A stretch of DNA of 64,000 bases, taken from positions 23,923,718 through 23,987,717 of the forward strand of contig NC_046673.1 in assembly GCF_003369915.1 (NCBI RefSeq), read 5' to 3'. The translations under genes and the position numbers were made by a program. Shown piece by piece: positions 49,901-62,800 of the stretch. The stretch is from Drosophila miranda (taxonomy: Eukaryota; Arthropoda; Insecta; Diptera; Drosophilidae). Numbering within the stretch: position 1 is the first letter of the stretch; each line of letters starts with the position of its first letter. A model generated the notes under the pieces. That model was not told where the DNA came from. It saw nothing but the letters and a program-made list of their open reading frames with translations, and searched no databases.

Positions 49901-51000
49901 GCTTCGAGGACGACCTGGTCAGTGTCAAGAACCGCATGCAGCAGCTGGAGCAGGAGAGCGATCTGCTGGAGCAGAACTTCCTCGACTATCTGGAGCGGGC
50001 GCGTCAGAGACCGCCGGAGCCTAGTGTATCCGGGAAGCAGATGAAGAGCACAAGAAGGAGGTTCGAGGATGCGGCAGCTGTGGCCAAAATGGAGGAGCTC
50101 AAAGAGCAGAGGACGCTGACGCCGGAGCCAGACAGCTATCACTTCACCAATACGTTAGCTGTGGCCAGGAGAAAGCTGCTGGGCAGGGACTTTGAGCCAA
50201 GGACGACGACGAGCCCCGCGAGGGTCAGTCGGAAGGTGGCGCAGGTGGAGGAGGAGACACAGCAGATCCTCTGCCGTGTGAGGTCGGAGTTCACGCGCAC
50301 CAACCACCTACTGCCGGAGATCACATCTGCCACAAACAGCAGCAGCCACGATGACCTGGATGTCCTCATGCGTCGGGCGAAGCAGGCGATGCGATTGAAT
50401 GAGCAGCCGCCTGCACGACGTCCGAGTATCCATCTCCTGGACTGCAGCATCAGTAGCACCCTCACCAGCAGCAGCAGAAGCAGCGCCAGCGATATATTCC
50501 AGCCAAATATTAACATTCCAGGCATGGAGATGACGGAGATGGACAGAGCAGCCCCACCGAGCACGCGGCTTCAGCAATCCATGGCCAAGATGCAGCAGCT
50601 ATTTGGAGGCGGAGCCAGAAAACCACCAGATCAGAGTTTGCCACACTCACAACCACAGCCGCCGCCCAGATCCACAATACGGCCCGTCAGTGCACCCACT
50701 TGTAGAGGGACTGCAGGAGGAGTAAGAGGAGCAGATGGAGGCACAATTCGCCCCCACACGGCACCCACACCACAACAGCAACAGCCACGCCAACAGCAGC
50801 ACCAATACTTCCATTCATCCGAAGACGTTCTCCTCTTGAGCTCCTCCACCTGCAGCAGTTCCGCCGCCAGCAGCCATCGTCATTACCGAACTACAGATAT
50901 CTACGAGGGACTGGTGCTAGACGATACGACTCATGCGAATCATCCTGTCAGTCCGGATATTATCCACAGCCGCGACTTCTGGAAGCGCCTGAACCTATGA
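46987..51000 (+). CDS. LisH-domain (OFD1/FOR20-type) scaffold with TQT-motif array
   Basis: Three exons, 46987-47572, 47632-49220 and 49294-51000, give 1293 aa with matching phases. Residues 1-195 are basic and Ser/Gln/Ala-rich. A LisH-like motif (SLVAEFLHAENYPLTLTM) sits at about 220-238 and resembles the OFD1/FOR20 LisH, which promotes dimerisation and centriole or basal-body targeting. Helical and coiled-coil regions follow, then a regular array of six TQT-like motifs (~572-656), then Pro-rich low complexity (~800-870) and a coiled coil (QQLEQESDLLEQNFLDYL). The array looks like multivalent dynein light chain (LC8) binding sites. A centrosomal or ciliary, perhaps testis-related, role is inferred. 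A plus-strand AATAAA lies 68 bases past the stop. Orthology to OFD1 itself is not established. Confidence 0.8.
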
Positions 51001-51067
51001 GTAGACTATGCGAACAGCTCCATCGAGAGAGGCAATCTGTAACCGAAGAAGCCCTAAGGTAGATCCT

Positions 51068-51073
51068 AATAAA
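51068..51073 (+). terminator. Poly(A) signal of the LisH gene
   Basis: AATAAA 68 bases downstream of the TGA at 50998-51000; the only canonical hexamer close to the stop on this strand. Confidence 0.7.
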
Positions 51074-51112
51074 TGCGCCACTCAATTCCAAGCCAAAGTC
51101 TTGAAGGGGGAT

Positions 51113-51118
51113 TTTATT
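51113..51118 (-). terminator. Poly(A) signal of stg1
   Basis: The minus strand reads TGAATAAAAT about 100 bases past the stg1 stop. The signals of the two convergent genes are only 40 bases apart, so their 3' ends are expected to overlap. Confidence 0.65.
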
Positions 51119-51219
51119 CAGTTCATATTTTACGTAGTTTTTGGTAGATAAATGACAGATCGCTAGGTGGATAGGGGGATAGCTCTGGTAACTCTCTCTC
51201 TTTGGGGATGCTTCGGCGT

Positions 51220-54200
51220 CTACACTGCCGTTCCGTTGATCAGATCGTAGGGATCGAGATTCTGGCCAAAGAGACTCGCATGGGAGCGTCGCCGCTCTCG
51301 CTCGATCTCGTCCAGATCGAAGGCGGCATCGTTGACGGCGAAGCTCGCCCGCCTTTGGGCATCGTCGAAGGCATAGCCCCGCTGGAATTTCGGTGGATGA
51401 GCCCCAGCGGCAGAACCCGCACTTGCACTTGCACTCGAACTTGTGGCGGGATACAGTGGCTGCGGATGCTGCTGGTATCCCCCGTGGCCGTAGTTAGAGG
51501 GCGACGATGGAATGGCTGCTGGCCATTGGACCACTTGGGTCTTGGGGGGCAACTGCTGCTGCGACTGCAGCTGCTGCTCCTCCGCTGGCCTGGGCAGCGT
51601 CAAGGTGGAGAGGTAGCGGTTCTGATGCTGCAACTGCTGCTGGTGCTGCATCATCAGGTGGTTGAATCGCTGCTGACTGGCACTGAAACTGATGCCGCTT
51701 TGCAGGGAGCCGAGGCTGTCCTGGCTGCCGGCCGCCGCCGACTGTCGCAGGAAGCATCGTGGCAGGGTGCGGCTCTGGGCCTGCTCTGGAGGCGCCAGTC
51801 TCAGCTGGCCCGAGGCGAAGGCGGCGCCGGGCCAGACCGTCTCGTTGTGCAGCGAGAGATTGGAGTTGAGCTTGCGCAGCGGATGGCCAAGAGGAGCGTC
51901 CAGGGGGCACATCGAGGCACGTCTGGGGCCCACCAGCTGGGCGTGATCTGTTCAGGAGATGAATTACCCAATGGATCTTCATGAATTCGACGACTTCTCA
52001 CCTCCGATAACGTAGAGCTGGTCCTCCTCCATGCCAGCGCGGAACTGACGGAAGCCGTGATCATCTCCGTCCGCATCGTCGTCATCCTGCCGGACAGCCG
52101 TCTCCTGGTCGATCTCCTGCTCCTGCTGCTGCTGCTGCTGCTGCTGCTGTTCCTCCTCCTCGCCGCCACTGATGTAGTAGATGTTCTTCGGTTTGGCCCG
52201 CCCCAGAACCCCAGCCCTTCGGCAGAACTCCTGGAAGAGCTCATCCTTGGTCTTGCGGAGGCCGCGCTTGAGCCCGCACAGACGCGACTGATCCTCCTGG
52301 TGCTGCGACTGCGGCTGTATGTGGTGCGTGTTGGTAGCCATGTTGCGGTGCTGCTTCCGCTTCAGCTGGCCAGTGCTTGGAGCAGCAGCACCTGTCGGCG
52401 GTGTGCTGTAGATATCTGTGGTGGTGGACACCGAGCGGGTGAGCGGAAACTCCTGCGGCAGATCGGCGAACAGGGCAGGAGCCGGCAGCGTAAGCGGCAC
52501 TGGTGTCGGGCCGGACAGCTCGTTGAGGGACTTGGCAAAGCTGCGCGAATGGAGATTGCACTTCGACACCGCCGGCTTCTCAAAATAAAAACTGCCAGAG
52601 GGATCAAGGATGGGACGTATACATACTTACACTTCTAGATGTCTCTTTCTACTCACCGACGCTCCAGATCGTTGTGCAGATAGAGATTGGAGGCGACATT
52701 CGGATGCTTGCGGCAGGCATAGCCCCCTGGAATGGTCTGTGTCTGGCTGGGAGTCCGTCCTGCGTCGTGCACCTGATGCTGCCTGGAACTGGTGGTGCCC
52801 CTGAGGGTTCTTTGCACATGCGGCTGATACGATTCATGCGACTGCTGCTGCTGCTGCTGCTGATGATGCTGCTGCTGATGATGCTGCTGCTGATGGATAG
52901 CTGGAGGATGGCTTTGGTTCAATGTGTCCTGACTGCCTGTCTGCTGCTGGGCTCCCGGCTGCTTGTAGCGCTTGTAGGAGTGACTCAGTGGATGCTGCTG
53001 GCCCTCCTTGATCTTGGCATGGATGTTGGCCACACTGAAGCAGGGCAGGCGCTGCAACGAACGGCGAAACGAAGAGTCTCAGGAAACCGAAACCGTTGAA
53101 GGTATGAAATGAATTTCAAGAGAATACCCACACCGTAGTAGCTGATCTCCTGCAGATTGATGAACAAGAAGATGTTGAGGACTCCCACGAACTCTGTGAC
53201 GATGAAACCAAACACAAACAGGAAGAAGCTTTGGCCGTAGGTGACCTTAAAGAGGGCTGGCTGGAGGGTGGAGCGCGGCCGCAGCTTGGAGCCAATCTCC
53301 GCCTTCAGTATGGATATATACGCAATCAGTCCGATGAGCATCACCAGGCCTGCAAGTGGACAATTGTCTCTGTTAATCACAGAAAATCACGAGCGAGCCC
53401 ACGAACGGGCAGGCTCTCGGTCTGGGTCTCCTCCGATCGTACCGCTGACAATGAAGAGTATCCCGGCACTGAAGTAGAATAGATTGTTCTGGTGCGAGCA
53501 TGTCGGGATCAGGAACACAATGAAGCTGATGACCAGAAAGACGCCAGCGGCCAGGAAGATGGGGCACGATTTGGTCACCGTATCTGTAAAGGAGCAAAGG
53601 AGTATAGACCCTTCTTTCGTACTATATATTGTAGGTACATATATACTATATATCCACTGTTCCTTAAACCAAAAACCATTCAAGAGTAAGAGTACTAGAG
53701 TATTAGAGTACCCGTCGAAAGGCAGCTTTTCCGACCCCAAAGACCATCAGCATCCATGTGCTGAATCAAGCCCAAGCTAAGTAGCTGCTTTTGAAATCTT
53801 GCGACCTAGAAGGGCCTCGAGTCTCGATCTGGTGCATCGCCAAAGACTGTGTATTTGTTGTTACAAAATTATAGGACCTAGACGAGCTGAGCAGCCGAAC
53901 CCCAGTAGGTAGGCAGCGCGAGCGTCGTCTTTCTACGGGGCGTCATAGAAACCCCGCCACAGACCAACTTTTTGGTTTCGTTCCTGATGCAACATCTGGG
54001 TATCTATCGTATAGTCTCTGACATATATATATTCCAAATGAGTCGATTCGTACGTACGTATATGTTATCCAAAGCCCCACGAATGGCTTTATCCGATATT
54101 TAATAGATCTGTAAACCTATTTGTAGTTGGAAACCCATTCGCAAGAGAAAAACGAGTGGCAAAGAATGAGGACTTGGCCGAGAAATGCTGGAATACCCAA

Positions 54201-57200
54201 GGAATGGAACGGTAAGGATTGATCTACACATGTACCCATCCACACGTATGTACATCCATGACTCTAAAGGAAATTGTCGCTTTCTGCTTGGGGCCACCAT
54301 TTCAGGTGTTCTGGTGCCCCGTCGTGCGAAAGTCAAACGACTGAGGACACATCCATTGTGTGGATGCCGCCGCAAGGCTTCAAAAAATCATCACACCTAC
54401 CCCGGCGAGGCGCCACATCTACCTCCGCACCCTTCACATCCCTTGGAGGTTGTTGTCCGACTAATAGTTTTTTTTTTTGCGAAATTGTCACCCGCGGCGA
54501 GTTTGAAATTAGTTTTGAGGTATTGCCCCTGTTTTGTTGGCAGCAGGCAGGCTGGCAGGCAGGCAGTAGGGCAGTAGTGGCCTCGGTGCGAAATTAATGA
54601 AAATATTTCAAATCTATGGTTGGTTTATTGGCTCTTGGCCAATTGTGCGAAAATTAATGAAATTCCAGTCGGTCTATCTCTCTCTCTTGGAATCGTCACA
54701 AAGGACACACGCACAGGCACACGCGCATATCCTTATTTGACATTTCAAAAGTTTATTTAGCAAATGCGAATGCGAATGCAGCGGCAGGGCTGAAATTTGC
54801 TTTTTTCCTGTTCGTGCATTAAATGGAAAATTTCAGAATGTTCAAACTATTGTCAGGCTCGTGGCAGGCAGCACCCTTTGAACCCTGCGGGCCATACAAT
54901 CTATGTCAGTCCCTGTCTGTGTCTGTGTCTGTTTCTGTGTCTGTGGGGACAGGACACCACAAATCATATGGACAAAACTTTCAACAGAACAGAGGCCAAA
55001 AGTCTTTAATTAAAATTCAGCCAACTAAAGGCACTGTCTTTCCCTCCCTATCGAAAGATTGTGTGCGTTGGCCACAAACAATAAATCAATTCCAATTTGG
55101 CCTAGACAGGGGAGGTACACAGTACAGTAAATGCAGAGACCAGGCGGACAGTAGAGGAGAGGAGAGCCTTTAAGCCAGTTGCAGCCAGTTGATTGCCAAC
55201 CGTAACGAAGTGCAGTCGCAGTCGCAGTCGCAGTCACACATTAAAAGTCCCCCACATCTCATCCACTTACAGGGTATCGCTGGCGTCGAGTCATGCGGAT
55301 CCGGCTGGTAGCCCTCGTTGGGGAAATAGTCAATTTTGATGCAATTATACGAGTCCACATCGAGACCTGCAAAACACGTAAGGAAAATGCATATGTATTC
55401 TATATATTTTAACCAAAATTATATTTTTTTGTTCTTAGAAGAACTGAAGAGCGATTCAAGGAGACTACTATCCGAAAATTGTCCTCCTTAGTCTTAGAGT
55501 CTTAGAAGAATTGAAAAGTAATGCAAGGACAAGTCCATTGAGTCTTAGAGAGGTTTCTCCTTTAACTTGAAACTAGTTGTATTTTCAAAGGGATTGATCA
55601 GCGTCCTGGGAGTCTAGTTTGTGGTAAGTAGATCAACATGTAATAAACCTTTTGCTTGCACTCTTGTACTTCGAAATTAATTGCAGTTTCCAAAGGATTG
55701 AGGAGGAGTACAACGAACATTGTAATATCGAAACAACTTATCCTCAAAATGGCAACAAGCCGCTGAAAAAAACGGGACATATATGGGACTGAAATATTCA
55801 GCCTAAAATGAATTACATTTTCAAAAGAAATCGGTTTCAAATACGATAATATCGTAGATATAAGATCGTTCCTAGTAGATGCCATCTATGAGGACAAATT
55901 CCAGCAAATAAGAGAGCTCTCAAACCCCCAGAAATATGACCACATTTACTCATTTGACAAGAAACTCAATGGGAAAGTTCGGTGTAAAGAAAACAAAATT
56001 TTGTCAAGAATTTTAAAGACTTTTTGAAAATGTAATCCCCGTATTTCGATTTTACACTCAAGAGCCACACACAAGCAGACAAACAGACAACATCGTTTCG
56101 TAGACGAAAACGAAATCAGCACACAGAAAAACTGAAAACAGAAACAGACAACGACAGCGATCTAACTATATTGCAACAGAATGCGTACTACGAAGCAACC
56201 ATCAGCGGCCAGGAAGCAGCCGCTGGCGGGATCTTCGATCCAGAAACCACAGCCCACAACTCTGGGACGAAAGCCCATCTCGGCCGGCAGGATCAAGGTG
56301 CAGCAGCAGCAGGAGCAGCCGCTGCAGGCCAGGTTCAGGAAAATGGGTTCAGAAGGAGGGTCCGGCGATGGGCCGGGAAAGGGCGAGAAGGACCGCTTGG
56401 TGTCGCTGCACTTCCAGGGCATCTCGCTGCTGCACACGGACGTGAAGCTGCTGCAGAACGTAGGAGGCGGTTTGAACGAGCGACTCGTCGCCTTCTACTT
56501 TGCCTACCTGCAGAGCAGACGCTACAAGGCGCAGTCGGACGTGTACTTCATGCAGCCGGCGCTGGTGAAGAGCATTCGCCAGATGGACCAGCGTGTCCTG
56601 AAGCGCCAAATGCGCGAGAGCGGCCTCCACGAGAAGAAGTTCATCCTGCTGCCGCTGTGCAGCCAGACGGGAGCCTTCCATGTGGACCATGAACACTGGT
56701 CCCTGCTGTTCATCGCTCGGCCGGAGGGAAAGATTTTCTACTACGATTCGCTGGACAACAGCCACAAGAACCTGGTGGGGTCCCTGCTCCATGCCCTGCG
56801 CATACCCCTGGCCCTGTCCGAGTTCAGATTAGTGGTGGGCCGCTGCCTGCAGCAGGCACACGACGAGGAGCACCAGTCCGGCATCCACCTGATGTGCATG
56901 GCCGACCATGTGGCCGACTATGTACTGCGCTGTGGCTATGCTTCGAGCAGCCTGCTCATCGCCCGCGACGACGTGCAGGGCATGCGCACAGTCGTCCTTC
57001 AGCTCATACAATGTCTGGGCGGCATTCTGCCACCTTCTCCACAACAATCGGGACGTTGCCGTAAGATGACTTCACGCTCTTGATCTCTCTATTTCTCTCT
57101 ACATATTTTGTTGTATTGTTCGTCGAGTAAATTATTAAATAACAATTAAATTCCACTAATTAATGGATGGACTGTCAGAAGGTATGTGCTCTGTGGTCTG

Positions 57201-59555
57201 GCCCTAGTGGGCTAGCTCTCATTAAGGCCACACGCCGTATCCGCAATCTCTCATTGTTCAACCTCTGCAGGTAGCAATGTGTGTGTTTCTGTGATGTCCG
57301 TCGTGTCTGTCGTGTCTGTCGTGTCTGTCGGGGGTCTATCACATTCATCTCAATTTGGATGCGATGCTTACCTGGCAATGTGGTGCACAATATCCAGAGG
57401 CTGGACTTTGTGTATTTGGTGATGTAGGCGCCGTCGTCCAATGCGTTGAAGTTGGCCGTTCCATTGTAATTGAGATTCGGCAGCTTCTCCTCGGTGAAGA
57501 GCCACTGGGGTCCGGCCAGGGCGGCGATGACAATGGCGACGGATATGCTGGAGATATACAACGAGAGGTACAGCAGTCGAGTTATTGATTCCTGTAATCA
57601 ACCACCCACCCCATGTCACCTATTTCATTTCAAATTTCGCGTGTGCCTGATTAAAAATACCTCAAAATGGAGCGAAAGGGAACGGAACGGAGTGGGTGGG
57701 GTGGTGTGGGGTGGGGGGACAAGGCCCCCCTTGTATGAATGTTCTCTGCTCTGCTCTGCCAGGGATATGCAAATAAATGTCGCAAAAATGCGATTCACTG
57801 GCGTTGGTAAAATGTGCGAAAAATAAAGCACGTGGAATGCCGACAAAGGTCATTGGGTGTTGGTGTGGCTGTGTATGGTACTCGTGTACCTTTCCATATT
57901 TGGAGATACTTTTAATCATATGCATGTGCATGTCTAATGATCGACAACGATGCCATTTTCATGTGCACAAAATAGATCGAATTTTTTGGTTTTCCCTGCG
58001 AATAAAGTATTCTGGAATCAACAGTACAGTGGACATCGTTTGTTTCTAATAAAATTGAGGCTTGTACAAAATATTCAGGGATATTCCACTAACACCAATG
58101 AATATTAGATTGTTTGTGAATAAAGTATTATTATTTATTGTAAATATATTTATGTACTTTTCAATTTTGGAAGTGGGAGTGGGGCTCAGCTTATTCGCAT
58201 TCGTTATGATATTATACGGCAATGGAATATATCGCTAAGCTCAGCAACACAAATACCACAATAATCCTGAAATTCTTAGAAAACTCAAAAATCCTGCACA
58301 ATATATAACCAAAGCTGCAAATCTGTAAATAATCCTACCCAACATCTGTTTACATATTGTACATCATCTGAATGACTTACCCTGAGCTTAAGCTTAAGGC
58401 CTGAGTAGCTATGGCTATTTTTAAGCAGTATATAATAATAATAATAATCTTCAGGCAAAGCCGGAAAAGGGAGTAAAACGTCCATTGAAAGCTCATATAT
58501 CGGGGTCAACAAATCGAGGTTGTTTTAATTCTCGACTTTGCGGGTAAATTGAAAAGAATGTGAAGCGATAAAATGAAATGAATTGAAGGAAATAAAGGAA
58601 TAAATGTGTGAAATGATCTCCTCAGATAGACAAAAATACTTGGATAAATATTTACCATTAGATAGATAAAATTGTTCTGCGTCAGCAGCTTAAGCGCATA
58701 TACAAATACATATTTTTCTCTTCGTTGGGACTGGAAGTTGGACTGTGTCTTGGGGGCTGGAGGTTGGGTGTTGGGTGTTGGGTGTTGAGTTCTGGATGTT
58801 AGGCGTTAGGGGTGAAGGCGTGGGGTGGGGTGCGAAATAGTTTGCGAACAAATTAAGCCTCACTTTGCAGTGATTTGTGCCGCTAACACAATTATGTGTC
58901 GTCGGAAGGATGGTGGATGTTGCTGCCGCTTGCCGCTTGCCGCCTGACGCCTGCTGCCTGCTGCCTGTCGTCGTTTATTCAATTTCTTTAAACACAAAAC
59001 AGAAATGGCGGCAGGCAACATGGTTGCTAGAGTGTGTGTGTGTGTGCTCCATGCCTCTTAAAGGCTATAGTCTTTGCGCCCGACATTTATAAGAGATTTT
59101 GCAAAGGAATTTCAGGCATATTGCAGGAGAAAAGGAAGAAAGGCAGCTACAAAAAGGTACACGAAATACGAACTTCCTATTAAAGGAAAGCCCTACATAG
59201 ATGTGGAGGCTGTGGATGTGAATGTGGCACTGACCTGGCGGCAACAGGTGTAAGGAGCCACAGGTAGCTGCCGCTGGCCAGGCTGCTCAAACTGCTGAAG
59301 CCGTGTCCCTGCTGCTGTTGTCCATCGGATGCTCCTCCGCCTCCGCCCCCACGTGGCTGCTGCTGCTGCAGATGCCGCGGGCGCTGTTCCATGGCTAGCT
59401 GGGGCGGAAGCGGTGGTGGCTGGTAGGGGCCCAACGGAGGCGGTGCCGCCTGTCGCGGGTGCTGGCGTCGACTCCCCGACAAATTGTTGAGCTGCAGATC
59501 GCTGCCAAAGCCAGTGGCGGGAATGCTGCCCGAAATGGTATTGATCACGCCCGTA

Positions 59556-59591
<36 letters not shown>

Positions 59592-59899
59592 CTCTGTGGA
59601 TGAGGATAGGCATGAGGTGGAGGCGGATGCTGTGGCATTGCAAATCTCTGGCCACGTGGCAATGTGGCATAGGGCGAGTGCTCCTGCTGCTGCTGTTGCT
59701 GCTGATGCTGTGACGGATAGCTGTGCTCTATGGATGCACTGGTGGTTAATTGATGTGGCTGCTGCTGCTGCTGGTGGCAAATGCTGCTGCTGCCTATCTT
59801 AGCTGGATTCGGTGGCACATTGTTGTAGGGACTCTCGCTGTTGATGCTGTGCGTGGAGGCCACGCGGAACACACTGGGTACCGATGGATGGTCCCTCAT
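51220..59899 (-). CDS. stg1: Stargazin-like TARP / calcium-channel gamma-type protein
   Basis: Eight coding exons: 59899-59235, 57547-57372, 55366-55271, 53583-53443, 53349-53134, 53077-52657, 52591-52002, 51947-51220, giving 1010 aa with all phases matching. The long N-terminus (~210 aa) is Gln/Pro-rich with Q runs. TM1 (~213-236, LWLLTPVAAS then ISVAIVIAALAGP) is split by intron 1. The first extracellular loop has an NGT glycosylation site, the claudin-type SLWILC motif and YNCIKIDYFP. TM2 ~320-341, TM3 ~347-371 and TM4 ~400-425 follow. The RFYFEKPAVSKCN segment after TM4 is conserved in TARPs. The cytoplasmic tail is Gln-rich and ends NGTAV, a class I PDZ ligand. TARPs carry AMPA-type glutamate receptors to synapses and modulate gating. 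Intron 2 houses an opposite-strand gene. An upstream non-coding exon is likely because CAG directly precedes the ATG. Confidence 0.93.
56181..57083 (+). CDS. DEN1/SENP8-like C48 family protein lacking the catalytic Cys
   Basis: An intronless 300-aa gene nested in stg1 intron 2, opposite strand. The basic N-terminus (~1-70) is low complexity; the rest matches the Ulp1/SENP fold of the deneddylase DEN1 (SENP8). Catalytic His is in DHEHWSLLF (H172), Asp in FYYDSLD (D189), and the oxyanion Gln is Q232 in HQSGIHLMC. In active enzymes the nucleophile is five residues after that Gln (QNxxDCG); here that place is Leu237, the Asp-Cys-Gly is His-Leu-Met, and the nearest Cys is two residues later (C239). 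It is therefore probably a pseudoprotease that may still bind NEDD8 or another modifier. The start is the first ATG in frame. D. melanogaster has a second X-linked Den1-like gene (CG1503), which may be the orthologue; I did not verify this. Confidence 0.85.
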   Translation: MRTTKQPSAARKQPLAGSSIQKPQPTTLGRKPISAGRIKVQQQQEQPLQARFRKMGSEGGSGDGPGKGEKDRLVSLHFQGISLLHTDVKLLQNVGGGLNERLVAFYFAYLQSRRYKAQSDVYFMQPALVKSIRQMDQRVLKRQMRESGLHEKKFILLPLCSQTGAFHVDHEHWSLLFIARPEGKIFYYDSLDNSHKNLVGSLLHALRIPLALSEFRLVVGRCLQQAHDEEHQSGIHLMCMADHVADYVLRCGYASSSLLIARDDVQGMRTVVLQLIQCLGGILPPSPQQSGRCRKMTSRS

Positions 59900-62800
59900 T
59901 CTGACACTCACTTGAACAAACAAAAATCACGCGCCAAAACACAAGAGCACACCCAATCAAGCACACGGTTACTCAAAGAATGGACTCTTCTGCTGCTTCC
60001 GGGCACGTCTGTTGCTCTGAAGAACTTTCAACCGACTAACAGCAGCCAGGCACCCAGCAGGACACGCATTCGGCTGTGGCAACGAGCTCCACGAGGCCCC
60101 GCACGAGCATACATCGGGGTTGTGCTGCAGCAACGTTGTGGCACGCAGCTCAGGGCAGCCGATTATCAAGGCAGCAGCAGCAGCAGCAGCGGCATGGCGA
60201 AAATTTGATGCCCTCGTGGATGAGTTTTGTTGGGGTCTGGGATCCCAAGAAATGGCCACCCATAACCAATGCAAAAGAGTATCCCCTGCCAACAGCAGGA
60301 GCAGACGTTTGCAGCTTCCGCTGTTGGCCAAAAGCGACTTCCGGCCGCTGAGGGATCTATCTATCTATCCGTGTCCTTACCCGTATCCGTGTCTATACGT
60401 GTGCACATTTATTGCCCTGACCAGCGCCTGCTCTTTTGGAAAGTCTCGTTTATTTAATTGAATTCCCACATGTGATTGAGGCAAGTCCGACCTCCGACCT
60501 CCGACTCCGTGCCATGATTGTGCCACATTAAAAGGGTAGCACAATACCTGGGCCTGGGCCTGGGCCTGGGCCTGGGCTACTGCCACGGCTACTGCCACAC
60601 AGCCACACCATGCCACAACATCCTCCACGTGCACGTCCTCATTCTCTCAGAAGCACCTTGTTAAGTGCACTACTGCCGCAGAGCAGAGAAGAGCAAAGCA
60701 GAGCAGAGCCCTGAGAGCCCTGAGAGCACCCGAATGAAGTGAAAGTGTGCAATTGCTGAGTGGCTCTGGCTCAACCATCGAAAGGAAAAGATTATAGTGG
60801 CATCATCGACAACACACCTCTTTGGCAGTACTCCACCTCGTTGAGTGCACCACACATTCTCGATTCCAGGGCGACGAATTTCATCAAAAATGGGATTGAG
60901 GATTGGGGACTGGGGACTGCAGATTGTAGCATGGAAGAGTGAAACGCACTTTACCACAAATTAATCTGCTGGGCAACTAATCGAAAATCTGTGGGATTTC
61001 ATGCCTCTTGTCATTAGGCAAAAGTGCGCCGGATCACTTCGCCCCGGGAGAGACTTCTTTGGCGGGAACTGGAGCCGCCCGTTTTTAAATATTTTTTTAA
61101 GACAGTCATTTTATAAATTACTCATTTCAATTACAATTGAAACCTACCAAAAAGTTTCTGCAGAATAGTTAATTTTGTGTCGAAAAATGCTCCTGAAATG
61201 TAGGCCATTTTTGGCCTCATTTCTTCCCACTAAACACCAGTGCCACCAGGTTTCAACGATTCCTTCGGCGATGATTTTGCATTTCCGTATCCGTTTTTTC
61301 CTTCCGGAAATGCTTGGAACTGAAGTCAGGTACCTCGAGGGGGCTCAGCCGGAACTGCATATGGCGGTGGGCAAATAAGACGCATTTTTTTGTAAGGGCT
61401 TGGGCTGTGCCCGAATTGAATGGCACTTGGCGGCTGTCAATTGTCACTTCAAATATATGTGAGCATGTCGTGGTCCAGCCTCAGCTCCAGCTGAACCCGT
61501 ACACTCCCAAACCACATCCGTTGGGAGTCCGATTTCCGATTCATTCATGGCTTTATTTATTTAAATTCCGCTAGGCTTTGGGCGGAGCCCAAACCCAGCC
61601 CACATTCATTTATGGAGAATGTGATTTTTATTGGTGAATCCAAACCGGACGTACATATTGTTGTTATTGTATTTGTATTATATTAAGAAATAAATAATTA
61701 ATTACACCGGGCGACAGTTATTTTGTACTTTACACGAACCAAAAATTGGATTGTGGGACCGACAGGGCTGAGTAGATCCCCAAAATCTTTTTAAGCGCAG
61801 CAAGGGCTGCGGCTCTACGTCTATACCCGACACTCAGTTGTAAGAGTGTTGTACATCTTGGTATTGTAGAGCCTTTGGTATGATTTTAATTGGTGTCGAT
61901 AGGCCGGCTGTACCTGAAGGCATTGGAATGAAAGCTGTATATAATAATATATAGACTTGTCAGTGATACCAGGGGGAAGCTGAACAAACCAGTCTGAATG
62001 TTGCAATGGGATGCAATGTCTCTCCTTTTCGCACTGGGAACTGAAAACTGAATAATTAATTAGATAAGTATACGGTTTCTATTGAATTTTGATACATTTT
62101 CCGGGCTTTAATCTCTGTTCCTGTGCCTTTTTTTGAAATGCAGAGCGGCGGCAGAGTTTACAAACTTCTGCAAAAGTTTTCATTCTAAATGCGCCTCGTT
62201 GCAAAATGTTGGCAACACTTTTGCTCGTTTTCTTTTACTGTATATATATACTATATATACAGTTACTGTATATATGTACATATAGTGGATATATATTTGA
62301 TGTTGCGTTTTGTTTTACACACAGGCAGAGGGAGAGAGAAAGATTAGAGAGAGGGGAGGGACTATGTTTGCTTTGTGCCTTTTGGCAGTTTACTGTTGCA
62401 TTTCTTTCTTTCTTTCTTTCTTTTTTCTCAGCACAAATGTCAAATGTTTGCTTGATGCACAGTCCCTGACATACGAGTACAGTGCCCACCATGTCGTTAG
62501 TGCCCTTCCGGATCATTCCCAGCAGTTATGGGAGGGGGATGCCCCCCTAGGAGAGCGTCCATTTGGAGCCACTGTATATGAGTACATCTATTGAAGTGGA
62601 AGTGCAAGTGGATTGCATATTGCAACATGTGTGTTTAGGTGTGTGTGTTTGTGTGTGTTTATGTGGGTGTGTGGGTGTGTGGGTGTGTGGGTGTGTTGCA
62701 AGCTAATTTCATTCTGTTTCTGTGACTTCCGTGCTGTCTCCCCCCCTTCGCAGTCCTCCCAGTCCGCCCCCAATTCTTGGCTTCGTCCATTGTTTGCGGT

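Noticed and set aside
53041..53060. Acceptor TTGCAG for stg1 exon 6
   Set aside because: Out of phase with exon 5. The CCTGAG acceptor ending at 53078 restores the frame with a 56-base intron.
57550..57590. Alternative acceptor TTACAG for stg1 exon 2 (start ESITR)
   Set aside because: Joined to exon 1 it gives an immediate stop. The acceptor at 57548 keeps phase and gives a continuous TM1.
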